A stretch of 64,000 bases of DNA from Galerina marginata (Eukaryota; Basidiomycota; Agaricomycetes; Agaricales; Galerinaceae), in the NCBI GenBank assembly GCA_023014335.1, contig JAECYW010000030.1, forward strand, positions 310,001-374,000, given 5' to 3'. This document shows positions 1 through 11,748 of this stretch, one piece after another. A program made the position numbers and the translations under genes. The notes beneath the pieces were generated by a model. It was not told the DNA's origin. It worked only from the letters and a program-made list of their open reading frames with translations, and searched no databases. Each line of letters begins with the position of its first letter. Within the stretch, counting starts at the first letter, position 1.

Positions 1-834
1 AAAACGGGACGGTCGTGTCGGTATCCTACCCGTTTGACCCGTAAGCTTGACGGCCGTACCCGTAATACGGCCGGTGCGCAGCCCTAGACTGTACCTTATG
101 AGTCTGAACAACAGGATAGAGGAGGATTTTCCACCCCGTTGGATTCAAGGACCGACTGGTAGCCACCAGCCAAAAATGAATCTGAGATTTAAAAAACTGA
201 ACTTGTGTAAAAAGCGCGTCCTTCCAACCTGCGTGAAAAAAATTTGTCAAAAGAACATGAGAGAAACAGGGGCCAAAATGTGCACGGGAAAAGACAGAAT
301 TATTTTACAATATATGTGCCATATTGCTGTTTGGTTTGAAGGCCAAACATGCGCCTGGACCGTGGGGTTGTGTTTACCCGCCTACATCGATATCGGTATC
401 TAATTTGTCGTCTTCTGGCTTCAAGCTCTAGGCATGTTAGTTTGTTCACACCTCAGGATCCCAGTCGCTCTCCGGCATCGTCCAAAGTAAGTAGTTTGAG
501 CCTACTTATCGATCTTATCTCGAATGAATGCTTATATCTTCACTTCAGATACACATGATTTGAACGAAAAAATAAACTCCCGAAAACGGCTTTCCGAACA
601 AATGTGAATCCGCGCCGATCCTCTCACAAGGTTCATTTCATTGTTTTTAGAAGAAAAAAACTGATGGGCACTAGATACATATATTTCATTGTAAAGCGGC
701 CTCACCAACTCCATCTTATGTGATGAATTACGAACATTTGAAAAAAGATACAGAAAGCGAATGAATTACTGGCAAACTGAAGTTCCATGACAGAGATTTA
801 CACTGACGTGTTCTAGGTCCAGTTGGACGTTATC
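1..834. other. No gene recognised; downstream flank of the NLR gene
   Basis: Only short ORFs with no recognisable content occur here. The stretch lies just beyond the inferred stop codon of the NLR/ankyrin gene (TAG on the minus strand at 835-837), so it is probably its 3' flank. No inverted repeat, tRNA or transposon end was seen. Confidence 0.5.
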
Positions 835-2907
835 CTAAGCACCTCGAGTGGCTGCAACAACAGACGAGGATTCCTGAGGCCTGTAACATGGAAATAGGGT
901 GAGTACGATGGAAAACTAAAAAATTTGGTAGCATGGGAGGAGATTAACATACCGTTTTGCCTCCATAAGCAGTTTCTGAACATTATGATTTGAGACCTTG
1001 TCCATGTCCACCGTATTCACGGCCGCCCCCTTCTCGAGAAGCAGCTTCACAACCACCTCGTGACCTACAATCGACCCTAGCCAGAGTGCGGACCCATATT
1101 CTCCCTGTGCATTCAAGTCCGCCCCCATCTCAAGCAGTGCTTTCACGATTGCCTCGTGTCCTTCATATGATGCTGCCTGAAGCGCGGACCCGTATTCTCC
1201 TGGTGCATTCACGTCCGCCCCCTTCTCGAGCAGTGCTTCCACAATTGCCTCGTGACCTGCAAACGACGCTGCCTGGAGTGCGGACCTGGGGTATCCTCCC
1301 TGTGCATTCACATCCGCCCCTTTCTCGAGCAGTGCTTTCACAATCGCCTCGTGGCCTGCAAACGACGCTGCCTGGAGTGGGGAATCATATTTTCCTCCCT
1401 GTGGATTCACGTCTGCCCCCTTCTCGAGCAGCATATTCACGATCACCTCGTAACCTCCAGATGACGCTGTCTGGAGTGGGGACCTATATTTTCCTCCCTG
1501 TGGATTCACGTCTGCCCCCTTCTCGAGCAGCATATTCATGATTGCCTCGTAACCTTCAGATGACGCTGCCTGGAGTGCAGACCCATAGCGTCCTCCCTGT
1601 GCATTCACGTCTGCCCCCTTCTCGAACAGTATATTCACGATCACCTTGTAACCTCTAGATGACGCTGCCTGGAGTGCGGACCCGGAGTATCCTCCCTGTG
1701 CATTCACGTCTGCCCCTTTTTCGAGCAGCACTTTCACGATTGCCTCGTGACCTGCAAACGACGCTGCCTGGAGTGCAGACCCATAGCGTCCTCCCTGTGC
1801 ATTCACGTCCGCCCCCTTCTCAAGCAGCATATTCACGATTACCTCGTAACCTCCAGATGACGCACTCTGGAGTGGGGACCCATATTCTCCTCCCTGTGAA
1901 TTCATGTCCGCTCCCTTCTTGAGCAGCATATTCACAATTGCCTCGTAACCTGCAGACGATGCTGCCTGGAGTGCAGACCCGTAGCGTCCTCCCTGTGCAT
2001 TCACGTCTGCCCCCTTTTCCAGTAGGTAGTCCAACACTTGTACCAATCCAGCCAGCACAGCATAATAAATGGGGGACTGAATGTCAGATTTTTTCATTGA
2101 GAGGTTGTCCATGGGAATCACAAATGGGCTATCAAGATCCCATATACGAATCCAATTTGTGAAGGGAGCAGTCTCTGTTGTGAAAAGCTGCAATACCAAC
2201 TTCATGACACCAGTATCACAGTCCATCCCCCCGGAATTTGCGTGGTCAATCCAATAGCTAGCTGCGTAGCGTGCAAGTGGGGAGGAATAAAGCCCAGCCT
2301 CCGTTAAGGGCTCAAATGAGTCAAACTGTAGCAAGTAGGCAACAGAGATCTCCAAAATTTTTAAATGAGCGGCTTTCTCGCTGATGCTGAAAGTTTTCTC
2401 AACGTGCTTGGAGAGAAGGTACTCTTTGACAGAGAAATGAGAGAGTTTCACAACACCTGTCTTCACTGTCAACAATGGATAAATTTCCGGATTAAGTTGA
2501 TGATACTTACCTTCTGATTTGGTAACAAAACTTGAGCACCGTACCAGCATGTCCCGTGGGTTTGAGTATCGTCTTTTTGCATTAAAAGCTGGCCCATCTT
2601 TTGAGTTGAAATCCACTGTAATGACTTCTGCGATTTCGGCAACTTGCATTGGACGCTTGGAAAAGCACAACCACTCCAGGAATGTTTTCGTGTCGCTGCG
2701 GTATTTCCCATCAATTGCATTTAGCATTCGCTCATAAATTTCGTTTAAACCCTTCGGTAGGTTCTTCATTTGCTCCTCTATTTCATATTGGCTCAGGCAC
2801 TTTCCTAGCTCGGAAAGCTGTAAGGCAACCCATCGAAAGCTTAGCGTAAAATTAGCAATAATTATGCATTAGACAGCTTGTTAACAAGGAGGAACGTACG
2901 ATCCATC
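835..2907 (-). pseudogene. 3' part of an NLR gene: end of NACHT region plus 11 ankyrin repeats
   Basis: This is the C-terminal half of a NACHT-ankyrin NLR, an intracellular fungal immune or self/non-self receptor. Reading leftwards, 2900-2907 finishes a codon series, an intron (2840-2899, GT-AG, 60 bp) follows, and the exon at 2839 opens with Ser-Phe-Arg-Trp-Val-Ala-Leu, typical of the end of fungal NACHT modules. A winged-helix-like segment contains LSHFSVKEYLLS. A 45-bp in-frame intron is likely at 2466-2510. Eleven ankyrin repeats of about 34 residues follow, most ending LLEKGADVNAQGG, with very little divergence at DNA level. A last intron (881-952) probably gives the end VAATRGA and stop 835-837; unspliced, the frame stops at 916. 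The first half of the gene lies 23.5 kb away at 26398-28663, cut off by a retrotransposon with CCATC at both edges. It cannot make a full protein as it stands. Confidence 0.88.
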
Positions 2908-3255
2908 TGTAAGGGCAACTGAAGTCCGGGATGCCGGAAACGGATCGGAGAACTAGCAGGGAACCAAAGTCAATATATTAAATGCGGTGATCTAATCTAA
3001 TCTATCTAAACGCACCTAGCAGGGAACCAAAGAGGGAAAAGTGGGAACCCAATGCTAGGTGAGCGGTATATATAAGAAAAGGCACTTTAGGGCAAGTGTT
3101 GCATGTAAAATAATAAAAGTGGTACGATAAAATAAAGTCCATAAATAAAATGAAATCTTCGGAATCACGTCCGGACAGGTGGAGCGGAGCGGAACTCCGG
3201 AACGTCGGACCCGGAAATCGGAGCTTCGGAAATCGGAAGCGGAGTTCCCCTTACA
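2908..3255 (-). repeat. 3' LTR of outer chromovirus (348 bp)
   Basis: Identical by eye to 26050-26397. In the element's sense it runs TGTAAGGGGAAC to CCCTTACA, with a TATATA box in the middle (about 3067-3075 here). The pol stop codon (3165-3167) lies inside this LTR, so the last 30 or so residues of Pol are LTR-encoded. Left flank CCATC is the target duplication. Confidence 0.96.
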
Positions 3256-6200
3256 ATTACCCCCCCCTCAAATGAGCATCGCCTCGATGCGATAGGAAGA
3301 CTGGTAATAGGTCGGAAAGGAATTGAGCCAAATGCTAAGGCACGGATTTGTCGCGGTGCTCCTGGGTTCTGCTGGTGGAATCTGGTGACAAGCTTAGGAG
3401 CACTAATATTATCCTTATACTCCCAAGAATTATCCTCTGGACCATAGCCTTCCCATTTGATCAAGTACTGGAGCTTTCGGCGGAACATGCGGCTGTTGAG
3501 AATTTCCTCTACTTCATAGTGTTCTTCCCCATCAATAAGCTCTGGCGGTGGTGGCGGCGCAGCTCTCCTTCCTGGGATAGGATCATCAGGGGCAGGTGTC
3601 AGCTTGATCACGTTGAAGACCGGATGAAGGCGCTTAAGAGAGACTGGAAGGCGAAGTCGATAGGCGTTAAGTCCAATTCTCCTTTCAACCAAGTAAGGAC
3701 CTAGGCGGCGATGAGCAAACTTCTTGGATGGACGAGTTGTCTGAATGTCACTAGCATCCAAATAGACCTTGTCTCCAGCTTTGAACACCAGGGCTGGTGT
3801 TCGCCGCTGATTATAATATCTAGCCATGTCGTCCTTAGCCTTGGTTAGAGCTGCCTTGGCTTCCTCCAAAGTGTCCTTCATCCGCTGAGTGAACTCATTG
3901 ACTGCCTCAAGCTTAGATGGAGGCTGATGAGGCTCAAAACCCATCCGTGGATGCCGTCCGGTGTCAAGTAGGAATGGAGTATGCTGAGTTGAGGAGTGCA
4001 CATGGTTATTATATGCAAACTCAGCAAGTGGGAGGAGTCCTTGCCAGTCATCTTGACGTTCACTGACAAAGACTCGGATGTACTGTTCCAATTCCTGGTT
4101 GACACGCTCTGTCTGGCCGTCGGTCTGCGGATGGTAGGAAGTTGACGGAGCAAGCTGAATTCCTAAGAGGCGGTACAGCTCCTTCATGAACTCGGCAATG
4201 AACTGGGAGCCGCGGTTGGAGACAACTTTCCAGGGTAATCCATGGAGCTTCCAGACATGCTTCAGGAAGAGTTGGGCAGCTCCAGCAGCGGTAATAGTAG
4301 TGGTGGTCTCAATGAAGTGACCCCGCTTACCAGCACTGTCCACAACAACCATGATCGCGTCGTATCCTGCTGAGTCCGGAAGCTCGACAATGAAGTCCAC
4401 GCTGATAGTGTGCCAACGGTCAGAGGGGACTGGGAGAGGAACAAGTTCACCAGATGGTAGACGGTGTTGGACCTTGGTACGGAGGCACATATCGCAGGTA
4501 GCGACATACCGGCCAACATATCTTGACATGTTTGGCCACCAATAGTTCCGTGAAACCATTTCCAAGGTCTTAAACCGTCCAGCATGCCCAGCAATCCGAG
4601 TATCATGGCAGAGGGAGACAATGCGCCGGCGGAGATCTGAGTTAAGTGGAACATAGATCTTGCCTCGGAAGTATAGGAGACCGTCGCGCTCAGACCATTC
4701 ACTAGAGTGGATAGAGCGAGCGGAGGTTTTCCTAAGCGCTTGAACTGCCTTTGCCACTGGTTCCTCCTCAATAGGACCCTTGACACCTTTGCGGATATCA
4801 CGGAGGATGTCAACCTCAGCGCCCACAACCTCAACTGCCTCTAGAGCACGAATCGCAAAGAGCTTTGGAGTCAGAAGAGTGATATTGGAATTATCCTCTG
4901 ATCCAGTGCCATGATCTGCTCTTCGAGATAGTGCGTCCGGCTTTCCCATAGTCCGGCCTGGTTTGTGATGCATAAGGAAGTCAAACCGGGCAAGGACCAG
5001 GGACCAACAAGCTTGACGGCGGTTGAGCTGTTTTGCGGTCATGAAATACTCCAAGTTCTTATGATCCGTCCAGATCTCAAACTGGTGTTCTGCGCCTTCA
5101 AGGAAATGCCTCCACTCTTGTAAAGAGCGGATGATAGCAAGCATTTCCTTGTCGTGAATTTCATAGTTCCGCTCGACAGGGGACAGGGATTTGGAGTAGA
5201 ACGCGACGGGGTGCCACTTGTCATCATCTGGGGAGACCTGAGACAGCACAGCTCCGGTTGCAAAATCAGAGCTATCGGCTTCAACGCGGAATGGACGGGT
5301 GGAGTCCGGGGACATGAGGACTGGGGAAGAAGTAACAGACTGCTTGAGCTTATCGAAGGCAGCCTGCTGATCTGTTCCCCAAGACCATTTCACGTCGTTC
5401 TTCGTAAGATCAAAGAGCGGGCGCGCATGTTCAGAGAAGTCACGGATGAACCTTCGATAGAAATTGGTAAAGCCCAGGAAGGACTGTACTTCTTTCTTGT
5501 TCTTGGGTTCTGGCCATTCCGCAACTCCTGCCACCTTGACTGGGTCCATAGCCACAGAGTTGTGGGAAATGATAACTCCAAGGTACTCCACTGTGGTCTG
5601 TTCGAACTCGCATTTATCTGGCCGGAGGTAGAGCTTGTGCTTTTCCAGGAGCTCAAGTACTCTTCGAGTGACCTTCCGGTGTTCTTCCAGTGTTTCCGTA
5701 AAGATGAGGATGTCGTCGAGGTATACGACTACAACACCTTCTGAGATTAAATCCTCAAAGATGTCGTTCATCATCGTCTGGAACGTGGCAGGACTATTGG
5801 TGAGCCCAAAGAACATAACGAGCGGTTCGAACAATCCACGGTTGGTCCGGAAAGCAGCCTTCCACTCATCTCCTTCCTTCATCCGGACATTATTAAAACC
5901 CCAGCGGACATCAAGCTTGGTGAAGTACTTTGCACCTTGGAGTTTATTGATCAACTCCGAAATGAGTGGAAGTGGGTACTTGTTCTTCACTGTCATAGCA
6001 TTGAGTGCGCGGTAGTCCTGGACGAGGCGGAGAGAACCATCCTTCTTCTTAATAAAGAAGACGGGAGATGCCATGGGGGACTTGGAAGGACGGATGCGAC
6101 CTGAATCCAGGTTTTCCTTGATGAAAGCGTCAAGTTCCTTCTGCTCTGAGACCGCAAGCGGGTAGACCTTGCAGCTGCGCGGTGTGGCATCAGCTATAAG

Positions 6201-7609
6201 TTCCACCGCATGGTCCCAGGGTTTATGCTCAGGAAGGTTATCGAACGACTCCTTGGAAAACACTGAATGGAAGTCCTTGAGGTGCTCGGGGACATGCTTA
6301 TCAAAGTCCGTGGGCTCAGAGTTCTTCTTGAAGGCTTCCGCAAGGCGCTGGGAAATAGTTGAACCAGCGCGGATGTGCTCTGCTTCTGGTAAAAGCCCAG
6401 TAGCAAAGATGCGGTCACCTTCTTCAAGAGCAGGATCCTCTGGAGAGGAAGAAGAAGACGGAATTGGCTTGTCATCATCTTCCTCATCATCCTCATGATC
6501 ATCAACCAAGTCTGGGAGATCGCCCATTTTGCAAGCATTGATATGGCGCATGATTGCCTTCTGGACTTTGCGTTCCTCCCGGATTTCAGTCCGACAGCCC
6601 GAGCAGCACCTGGGTGAACACTTGGTCATTTTCACAGTACCCGTTGTGAAGTCAATGTCTGGGTTGTGCTTTTTAAACCAAGTGTAACCCAAGATAACCT
6701 TTTGCTTCCCAAGTTTGGTGACAGCAAGAAGGATACGCTCTGAATGCGTCTGATAGGTCATGAGCACATCTACCACCTTGGAGATTAAACCAGCCTCATT
6801 CAGAGATCCATCCACATTATAAACGGGAATTGGCTGTGATAGATTCCGAGTGGGGAGGTTACATTCCTTGACGTAGTCCTCGTCAATGAAATCTCCAGTG
6901 GCGCCAGTGTCACCGAGAGCATCTGCTCCAACCTCAACCATAGTATCCGTGCTTTTGAGGTGCACCGGAAGAATAAGGGAGGTTGGTCCAGGGCTCATCG
7001 AATTAATAACCAACCGGTCATGCATCCGTTTCTCCCATTTAGCACGTCGCGGAGTCTGGGCCTTGGGAGGAGTTGTCGCTTTAGGAGGCGGCGGTGGCAA
7101 ATCCTCAATGCTTATCAGTTCTTCAGTAGGCTCTGGGACTGAGTCTACCTCAAGGACCGAATAGCGATTTTTGGAAGGCAGCGGGGAAGGCTGAACCACC
7201 CGCAGCAAGGCGCGCACCGTTTTCCGTTTTACTGGAATTTCTTCCAGCTCCTTTGACTTGTCCTCCGCTATACGGCTCAGCTCGGACAACCGATCCTCTA
7301 AACCTTTCCGCAGCTCGACCTGACTCATGTGACGGACATCAAAATTCTGCTCCTCAGGTTTTTCAACAGCCAGTGGTTGACTGAGAAGGGGACTCAAGGG
7401 AGCAGGTGTCAGAGCAGGGAGTGGGTCCGGAGAGTAGGAAGCTAGGAAAGCCTCATCCGCCCGTTGATTTTGGTCAAGTTGAGCGGCCAATCGGTACCAC
7501 CCATCAGGATCCACGTCGGAGGGCCTGCCGCTCACAATTCCACTAAGAACCACAGAAATGCGTTGAGCTAGCCCTCGTCGGAATTTTACCACAATCGTAC
7601 GGGGGTCGG
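3165..7609 (-). CDS. Outer element Gag-Pol, 3' segment (Gag C-terminus, PR, RT, RNase H, INT, chromodomain)
   Basis: About 1475 codons continue the Gag started at 25095-25891; the frame is preserved when the inner element and one TCGG copy are removed, giving a single ORF of about 1745 codons. Order from the N-terminus: end of Gag (VVKFRRGL), a charged linker, a protease with DTGA, a Cys/Asp/Ser-rich linker, reverse transcriptase with YLDD, RNase H, an integrase zinc finger (HH with CDMC), a DDE core, a GPY-type segment and a chromodomain (HYEVEEIL ... YLIKWEGYG). The element inserts DNA copies of itself; chromodomains usually steer insertion to modified chromatin. Oddities: the second integrase Asp is Asn (codon 4215-4217, in VVSNRGSQF), and no CCHC knuckle lies before FDVRHMS. 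There is no frameshift between gag and pol. Confidence 0.95.
3256..3270 (-). other. Polypurine tract of outer element
   Basis: On the minus strand a run of eight G (3260-3267) within TGAGGGGGGGG lies 4 bp before the 3' LTR, the normal site for plus-strand priming. It is also coding: the pol frame reads through it into the LTR. Confidence 0.85.
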
Positions 7610-9325
7610 TGAGATGCTTGCTGCGGGGTGACTCCGAAACACAAAAGAGACGCGGCCGCAGTAGATAGTTTTATCTCTCAATAAAACCAATCAACCAAAC
7701 AACCAAAATCTCCTGTAAATCAGACTCTACAAGTGACGCGGACAAAACACCCAATCAATCAATCAATATAATTGACTAGTTCTTTTTGGGAGGGACAGAG
7801 GTTTTATAATATCGAGAGTCAAACGAGATATTCAAAGGTTACGCAGCCGCCGCGGACACTTCGTTAATTGACTTTAAGCGACGCGGCCACCACAGAGGTG
7901 AACAGGTATAAAGTTTTTATTGGTATTTGGGGTCGATACTGGGACTACACTTCTTGTGTAACTGAGAAAACGGGCACTCGGGCGCGTACTGACTTGTCAC
8001 TCGGGACACTGAACTCGACGTCACTCGGGACGCGTACTAACGAAACTTGGGCCACCAAAACCCTTTACTAACGTGAACGTGATAGATACTACAATGTCCA
8101 GAACAGTCTACAACCCTCGAAGTTGTTCCTGCTACAGTCCAGGTCTTAGACACGCGGCGCACTACCAAAGTACTCGTACCGCGGCTAATCGGATGGCCAC
8201 TGAAGCCTTGTTCAAGTCAATAAAGACAGGTGAAATAGGATCGTTGTTCAAATCTCTCGAATAGTTATCACTCAGATCACAAAGGTGAAATTCCGTTATC
8301 AACGCGAACAATCAATTGTTTTGAAATTCCTCGAAGTCAAGTTACGATTTTAGAGACTCTTATTGTGCCGCGCAAACGACTGGAGTATAATCTCGTGGGT
8401 AGTAAATTGCTTGTCTCTACCTATGTAGTTCTACCGCTTTTATAGTACATTAGAGCTGATACATGTGATACATTCGCGTAAACTACTTGACCAATCTTTA
8501 AGACGCGTCCGCGCGTCAATCTGTTATGACTTCAATATCCCGCGTTATCTGTGTGACCTCATCAGATATCATCTTTGGTAGGTGCTGACTCAAGTAGAAC
8601 GCGTAAGCTTTTCTGATTGGTCGGCTCCTGACTCGGCTTGTCGGCCGCGTCTGATATTCCTTCTATTTTTAGCCCATCTGATGCCCAGAGAACTTGGAGG
8701 TCCTCGGTCATCTCGGACGCGTCCGTATCTAATCTCACTAGAGTCCATACTGACGCGAACTTGTACAGTCATCCATCCTAGAGGACACCGGCGAGACGCG
8801 GCATCTCTAGGGACGCGTTTGTCGTCATCAGTTGTCTGATGTCAGCAAGTTCCAGACCGGTCCTCGTCTATTTTTATAAGTCCGAGTCATCCGATGTCTC
8901 TTCGGTCTGGCCGCGGCAATTGCCGTGACGCGTTGCTGAGAAGAAGAAAACTCCTTCTCTGCCTAATGCGGAGGCGCGCGCTAACTTCGTTGGCGCTTAT
9001 AGTGGATCCCGTAACCTTGGATAGTAGTCCTTTCCTATTTTGTACTAGAGACCTGCACTTTTTACTTCTCTTGTCCAGGCTGGCTCGCGTTCACAATGCT
9101 GGGAGTCCGCGGCCTTAATGTACAGATTTAATTGACTCTGTAGTTATAAGTCCGTCCTGCTCGCGGCACCTCGTCGCGTACAGTAATTTCCTCTAGTCTA
9201 TGCAGCGTATCTGACTACTCGGACTATTAAATAGTCACTGCATAGATACTTATTCTAAGTTCGAAAATTGTATAGGGTTTGCAAAATGCAAAGATTTCAG
9301 GGCTAGTTTCAAGGCCGTCCCTTCA
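7610..9325 (-). repeat. 3' LTR of inner giant element (1716 bp)
   Basis: Same as 23379-25094. Short ORFs inside it are non-coding shadows. It carries six ACGCGT hexamers (8030, 8503, 8599, 8717, 8813, 8928) and many more ACGCG pentamers. A TATA-like stretch on the element strand lies near 8870-8880 (TTATAAAAATA), a plausible core promoter. Confidence 0.96.
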
Positions 9326-9363
9326 TCTCCCCCCAACTTAGATGTTGACTGTCCCCAGTCAAC
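9326..9363. other. Polypurine tract and adjacent hairpin next to the 3' LTR
   Basis: On the plus strand TCTCCCCCCAACTTAGAT (9326-9343) follows the LTR directly; its complement is the G-rich polypurine tract. Next comes an inverted repeat GTTGACT / AGTCAAC (9344-9350 and 9357-9363) around a six-base loop. The same 18 bases plus a hairpin of different sequence recur at 12034-12070. The stretch 9364-9715 beyond it holds no other feature and would be the upstream region of the first antisense gene. Confidence 0.8.
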
Positions 9364-9715
9364 GGCGTTCGGTCATGGTCCGTGCATCCTCTTTGTCTTA
9401 GCAATTCTGCAAATCGCGCCTTCTTACTGGCCAGTCCGGGAGACGCGGTCTTTCTCTGGGTTCGAATGTTTCCACGCTCGAGCTTAAATCGCGCCTGGAC
9501 CCGAAATCGAAGAAATTAGACTCGCCGCAACCCATTTTCTGCTCCCGTGCGATTCACGATTCGCAGGGTCGCGTCGATCCTGTGTCGCGTCTTCTCAGGT
9601 TAAACTTTTCCCTGACTCACTGTGACGCGTCGTCTTTGGGGTATTTAATCCGCCCCCAATTTCTCGTCAAAGTCCCCATTCTTCCTTCTTTCCTCTCACT
9701 TCACTTCGTCTCCTC

Positions 9716-11748
9716 ATGTTCAGCGACGCGTTCCTCGACTACCACTGTGACCCCGAGGTCCCGCCCACCGTATTGGCCGCGGTGACGCGCTTCTGGGACG
9801 CCCTCGTTATTCGGTTACCGCAAATTTATCTGTACTACCCCGACGAGGAGTCGCTCGACCAGATCGTTAGTCTTCTCGAGGACCAGTATGACGACTGCGT
9901 GAGTTTTATACCCAGTTTTTCTTGTTATTATTCGAGCCCCCTGACTTGGCCCCATTTCTCCTAGGTCCTCATACGTCGTCACTACCATAGTCGGGACGCG
10001 CCCAGCGAGCCGTACAACATTCGCCGCGTTCGGAACCGCCTTCTCGACTTAACACAGCGGGCGCCAGCAGGCAATGTCTGGGCGAAGCGCTACCAGCCCA
10101 TTCAGCCTATTGCCGCGCCGGAGGTATGTCCTTTCTTATTTTTCTGTTTTCTTTACTTGTCTTTCTGACTTTTATCGCCGACTTTTCCAGCCGGAGGATA
10201 TCTATCCACTCGATCAACTCACCTTCGATATCAATTTCGGCATACGTAACCTCAAGAAGAAGGCCAAAATCCCTTACGCCGAAGAGAGCGACGAGGAAAC
10301 CCCTGCCGCGCCGATGGACGTGCTGCCGACGATACCAGAGGAGACGCCCGCGGCGGAGGAAGCGGAACCATTGGGTGAAGAGGACGCGGAGGACGAAGAC
10401 CCCCGGCCCCCCAAGAAGGCCAAATTGTCGAAAGGTCCATCTGGCGTGCCCCGCCGCGGTCGTCGCGGTAAGTATTTTCCTTTCTCTCTTCCTTCTTCAC
10501 TTTTCATAATGTGATCTCTTTTCTCAGTTAAACCTGCTCTTCAAAAACGGGGCCCGGACCCTGGTATTTGGCGGTCGAGTCCTCCGGTTTCCCAGAGGAC
10601 TCGTAGTGCCCGCGCCTCATCTTCGAAGGCCCTCCTCTCTTCCTCCTCTGCTTCTGAAGGGGAGGACAAGGCATCCGAGACCGTTGTGGTAGCGCGTTCG
10701 TTGAAGCGGAAGGCCGGCTCCCGTCCCCCTATCAAGGAGTCCAGCAAGCGTCGGGGGACTACCCTTCGTCGGGAGGTCGAGGAGAATCCTGGTGTTCCCC
10801 TTCCTGCCAGTGAGGTCCTCCCGTCACTGCTGACTATTGACGATGTCGCGCGTCTTGCTCGTGACAACATGCAAGTGAGTTTTTATTTTCTTCTTTTCCT
10901 TCGAAATGATATTGACCCCTCCTTGTTCTAGCCTGACAATCGCTGCCAAACCTGCCGCGACCTTAACCGCACCAAGTCAGTCTGCGCCTACCGCGGTGAA
11001 AACGAGAAGTGCCGTGCTTGCGCGGTCAGCAAGTATCGCTGCGAGTTCCAAATGGGCTCTGTCGAACGCGAGCGCGGTCGTAATGTTAGCTATTCCATTG
11101 GGGAGGAATCCCTTGCTAGTGAGTCCCCTTTTTCTCAATCCTTATCTTTTTGCTGAATTCTTTCTCTGTTCAGATCTGCGCCGTCTTATCGAGGAGTGCG
11201 AGCGCGAAACACTTCAACGCGCGGTGCTTGTCCGCCTCGTCAACGGGCACGATGCTCGTATCCGGGAGATCCAGCGCGCTGGCCGCGATATTATTTATGC
11301 CATGTTGCGCCGTTCGACCGCGGAAGAGCTCCAACCCGCCCTTACCGACAATCGCAAAACGATGGCCGCGCTTTGGACTGCTCTCCGCGACCCCGACGTC
11401 CTCTTCAACACCTTGGATGGTACCGAGCCGTTCTATGCGAACAATATGTCTATCCCCGACATCCTCGCCCTGTTGCCCACGGCTCACCGCGTCACCTTCC
11501 TCGAGCAAGTTCGGCAGGGCCTCCTCAAGCTCGATAGCGACGCGTCCAGTGACGATTCCGGTTCTAGCTCTGACGAGGCCGAAGACGAAGCTCCCGCTCA
11601 TCCCCTGGTTGATATCGAGGCCGAGGAGTCGGATGGGGAGGAGTCAGATACCGCCGCGGCTGATGAAGACCATGTTGGGCCTGCTCAAGTTGTCCCCGGG
11701 GCTAGCTCCGACGAGTCTACCGAGTCTAGTTCTTCGGATGAAGAGTAG
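9716..11748 (+). CDS. Antisense gene A of the inner element: Zn2Cys6-like cysteine-cluster protein with acidic tail
   Basis: The gene model has six exons: 9716-9898, 9965-10123, 10191-10467, 10528-10874, 10932-11118 and 11174-11748. All introns are GT-AG of 55-67 bp and all joins keep frame, giving about 575 residues. Exon 3 is acidic then basic (PPKKAKLSK); exon 4 is Ser/Arg/Lys-rich, nucleus-like. Exon 5 holds Cys-x2-Cys-x9-Cys-x8-Cys-x2-Cys-x6-Cys (CQTC ... CRAC ... C), which resembles a fungal Zn(II)2Cys6 DNA-binding cluster with a longer first loop. The last exon is helical and ends in a Ser/Asp/Glu tail like an activation domain. A DNA- or nucleic-acid-binding role is inference. It faces the opposite way to gag-pol, so its introns survive in the element's genomic RNA. 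Confidence 0.8.

Noticed and set aside
990..1922. Long plus-strand ORFs opposite the ankyrin repeats
   Set aside because: They are antisense shadows of the GC-biased repeat array; the Pro/Arg-rich repeats mirror the ankyrin codons.
4262..4834. 190-codon minus-strand ORF within the chromovirus pol
   Set aside because: It lies in another frame inside the integrase and RNase H coding sequence, which has the real motifs.
7868..9118. Plus-strand ORFs inside the 1716-bp LTR, repeated at 23637-24887
   Set aside because: They are short, without motifs or splice context, and duplicated only because the LTR is duplicated.
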